A DNA stretch of 64,000 nucleotides from Vittaforma corneae ATCC 50505 (Eukaryota > Microsporidia > Nosematidae). The position numbers were made by a program, and so were the translations under genes. The notes below the pieces were generated by a model that saw nothing but the letters and a program-made list of their open reading frames with translations, did not search any database and was not told the DNA's origin. The DNA lies in assembly GCF_000231115.1 (NCBI RefSeq), contig NW_006889844.1:9006-73005 (forward strand), in the 5' to 3' direction. This document shows, piece after piece, positions 61,995 through 64,000 of this stretch (its first letter is position 1; each line of letters starts with the position of its first letter).

Positions 61995-62888
61995 TCATAG
62001 TGCTTTTCTATTGTGAATCATCCAGTCAAATATACCATCATCCTCCAGTCCCCGAGATCTCAGTCCATTTTCAAACAAAGACTCAAGATACTCGTAATTG
62101 GGACTTTCCTCATACTGAAGATTCCGCACATGAATCAAATAAAGATAGATTTCGTTTGGAAGACCGTCACATAGATTATATATTGTTGTGCGCTGTTTAA
62201 CCTCCTTTATTAGTGCATATTTTTCAAACTTATTTTCTGCCTTTAAGCCTTGCCAGGGCAACTGTCCTTTCATAAAATAAACTAGCATAAACCCAAGGCT
62301 TTCAAGATCATCTCTTCTACTCTGCTCGTATCCAAGATGGGTGTTTAATGATGCATATCGTGCTGTTCCCGTTAAATTCTTGTCTTGTTTTAGCGGTCGG
62401 TGCAGGAGTGTGCTGGGATTTCTAAACTCCTTAGATAGGCCGTAGTCAATAAGATAAAGCTTGGTCATAGACTTGTCGGTCATAAAATTATCAGGCTTAA
62501 TATCTCTGTGAATGTAGTGTCTGTGGTGTAGATACTCAATTCTATTCAGGCAATACTTTCCTATCATAAAAACTGTTTTTAACGAAAACATTCGGTTCAG
62601 TGAACTATAAAGCTTTTCTAGACTGGCTCCTAGCAGCTCCATGGTCATGCAGTTAAGATAAGAACTGTCTATCTCAATCTTTCCATATTCGTACACTTTT
62701 GGAGTATTTATGCCGGCTATTCTCCTGTATACGGAAAATTCATGTTTAAGCTGGAAAATTGAGGTCTTTTTCTCAATCTTCAAGGCTAGTTTCGTTCCAG
62801 TGACCTTATCTATGCATTCGTAGATTTCTCCAAAGGCTCCTTGGGAGACCTTGGAGACGATTTTGATGTTCTTCAGCTCTGTTGACAT
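61995..62888 (-). CDS. Casein kinase 1
   Basis: Ser/Thr kinase of the CK1 family, which acts on phospho-primed substrates. 297 aa from ATG 62888, with CCC about 12 bases upstream and an AAAATTTT box before it; a long upstream extension has no ATG-linked signal. Seen: SQGAFGEIY loop, [18 protein letters not shown] and the CK1 hallmark [27 protein letters not shown]. The metal-binding motif is DYG ([10 protein letters not shown]) where CK1 usually has DFG. The tail is short, so no targeting extension or palmitoylation Cys pair is visible. Probably nuclear/cytoplasmic Hrr25-type. Confidence 0.95.
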   Translation of the reverse strand: MSTELKNIKIVSKVSQGAFGEIYECIDKVTGTKLALKIEKKTSIFQLKHEFSVYRRIAGINTPKVYEYGKIEIDSSYLNCMTMELLGASLEKLYSSLNRMFSLKTVFMIGKYCLNRIEYLHHRHYIHRDIKPDNFMTDKSMTKLYLIDYGLSKEFRNPSTLLHRPLKQDKNLTGTARYASLNTHLGYEQSRRDDLESLGFMLVYFMKGQLPWQGLKAENKFEKYALIKEVKQRTTIYNLCDGLPNEIYLYLIHVRNLQYEESPNYEYLESLFENGLRSRGLEDDGIFDWMIHNRKAL

Positions 62889-63194
62889 ACTCCAGACTGG
62901 GAAAATTTTGAAAATGTAAAATGCTTCGAGTATATAATCAATCACACAGATAATATTACAGAAAGCACAATCTTGTGCTGCAGTATTTGTGATACTGGCT
63001 GGATGTAATATAGAACAGTCAGGTATGCCTTTGTGATAACACCACAATGACAAATCTTTGTTAGTTCTTTTCAGTCGAATTGCTTTATTTAAATAAAAAA
63101 TCGTATGAAAGAGTGTCTAGCTGATTGCAAGTTCCATATCCTTTGTATATAGTTTGAATTAAACAGCATGGCTAAGTAAATCAAAACTTCCATT
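62889..63194. other. 306 bp divergent intergenic region
   Basis: No gene recognised. It separates CK1 and Sly1, read in opposite directions. Confidence 0.4.
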
Positions 63195-64000
63195 ATGTCT
63201 GACATTCTTGCAAAGATTCATCCCCAACATAAAATGCTGAGATCTCTCCAAAAACAAAAACTAGTAAAAATGTTAAGCCCAGAAAACCCACCATTCAAGA
63301 TTCTAATTCTGGATAGTGCTACCCAAGAAATTCTGGGCCCAATATTGAAAGTTTCTGACCTGAGAGATGCAGGCGTAACTGCACACTTTTTGGCTTCTAT
63401 GTCGCGGTCACCAATAAAGGATGCTCCTGCTCTTTATTTTGTAAGCTCAGTAGAGTCGATAGAAAAAGACCTGAACAGAGATTTGTACGGCTCGTATTAC
63501 ATCAACTCCTCATTTGCCTTTAAAAGAAGTGATTTGGAGAAGATGGCTGCGGTGGCCAGTGGAAAGCAGATTGCCTTGAAAATCCAGTCCGTGTTCGACC
63601 AATTCCTCCAATTTATTTCACTTCAGGACGACCTGTTTACCCTAAACATCACAAGTAGCTTTACAAATAGAAATACAGATGCCTTTCTAAGACGTTCGGT
63701 CTCGGGATTGATGAGTGTGTTTTGCACCTTGAACGAAGTGCCGTTTATTATTTCAAAAGAGTGTGAGTTGGGGAAAATGCTTGAGCAGAAAATTAAAAAC
63801 ACAAAAATAATCAAAGGCGGAATAAAGAAGCCTCTTCTTATCATTCTGAACAGAGACTTTGATGTATCTACGCCCACAAAACACGTTATGGGATATGTAG
63901 AGCTAATTCACGACATTTTTAATATTAAGTTAAATAAGGCAGAGAACATTAACATCGACACTGATTGCGAATTCTACAAAACAAACATGTTCTTGGATTT
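63195..64000 (+). CDS. SLY1: SNARE regulator Sly1 (Sec1/Munc18 family), partial
   Basis: Controls ER-to-Golgi SNARE assembly with the syntaxin Sed5. Only the first 268 codons lie in the window; the gene runs past the edge. ATG 63195. Seen: FKILILDSATQEILGPILKVSDLRDAGVTAHFL, PALYFVSSVESIEKDLNRDLYGSYYINSSF, FLQFISLQDDLFTL and KPLLIILNRDFDVSTP. VYFV-type YFV, DLYGSYYINF and QFISLEDDLF fit Sly1 better than Sec1, Vps33 or Vps45. No CCC is visible before the ATG. Confidence 0.92.
   Translation, partial: MSDILAKIHPQHKMLRSLQKQKLVKMLSPENPPFKILILDSATQEILGPILKVSDLRDAGVTAHFLASMSRSPIKDAPALYFVSSVESIEKDLNRDLYGSYYINSSFAFKRSDLEKMAAVASGKQIALKIQSVFDQFLQFISLQDDLFTLNITSSFTNRNTDAFLRRSVSGLMSVFCTLNEVPFIISKECELGKMLEQKIKNTKIIKGGIKKPLLIILNRDFDVSTPTKHVMGYVELIHDIFNIKLNKAENINIDTDCEFYKTNMFLD

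Noticed and set aside
1..64000. CRISPR arrays, insertion sequences, rRNA genes, transposons
   Set aside because: None seen; no spaced direct repeats, terminal inverted repeats with a transposase, or rRNA-like blocks. The window is eukaryotic.
1..64000. A new multi-gene defence or metabolic cluster
   Set aside because: Neighbouring genes belong to unrelated housekeeping pathways on alternating strands; no co-directional functional cluster is visible.

Overview
The window is a compact, AT-rich eukaryotic nuclear segment with about 42 protein genes on both strands. It carries beta-tubulin, ribosomal proteins L3, L7 and L34, SMC2, ubiquitin E1, RNA-processing factors and 14-3-3, with gaps mostly of 100 to 600 bp and no convincing introns. 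The best fit is a microsporidian. Signs are: shortened versions of fungal proteins; a Sam50 with no other mitochondrial gene in view; a CCC motif within about 30 nt of most start codons, often with an AAATTT-type box; and stop codons merged with AATAAA. I could not name the genus. Beta-tubulin carries Gln198, as reported for Enterocytozoon bieneusi and Vittaforma corneae, but phosphofructokinase is intact, which argues against the glycolysis-deficient Enterocytozoon.

Layout. 0-9 kb: two-half 6-phosphofructokinase, a zinc-finger protein with a frame break, the exosome nuclease Rrp44 with a decayed PIN domain, and ribose-5-phosphate isomerase. 9-15 kb: a small zinc-finger protein, a 1.1 kb empty stretch, cap-binding CBP20, ribosomal L34, a nucleolin/Nsr1-like protein and unknown proteins. 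15-24 kb: a gamma-tubulin complex subunit, SMC2 condensin, a cyclin, a ubiquitin-like membrane protein and beta-tubulin. 24-32 kb: the ribosome assembly GTPase Nog2, Sam50, Nop56, Sac1, a calponin-domain protein, Nhp2 and the TFIIA large subunit. 32-43 kb: Pik1, an ORC1/CDC6 ATPase, an AIG1-type membrane hydrolase, TFIIIB subunit Bdp1, 14-3-3 and an MscS-type channel. 43-51 kb: a very large membrane-anchored protein, a secreted CAP-domain protein with Ser/Thr repeats and a KA1-type kinase. 51-64 kb: a probable NatB subunit, L7, an Sfp1-like zinc-finger factor, ubiquitin E1, Rad4/XPC, L3, casein kinase 1 and a partial Sly1.

The genes serve general housekeeping: ribosome assembly (L3, L7, L34, Nog2, Nop56, Nhp2, Nsr1-like, perhaps Sfp1-like), basal transcription (TFIIA, Bdp1), chromosome and spindle work (SMC2, gamma-tubulin complex, beta-tubulin, ORC1/CDC6) and phosphoinositide turnover (Pik1 against Sac1). 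No operon logic is visible.

The most striking feature is that about a dozen essential genes are each broken by one or two single-base frame changes, most at a mononucleotide run. One-base corrections bring every one of these genes to a whole number of codons. Consensus errors are the simplest explanation; slippage or programmed frameshifting would be the exciting one. I did not find a clearly new multi-gene system.
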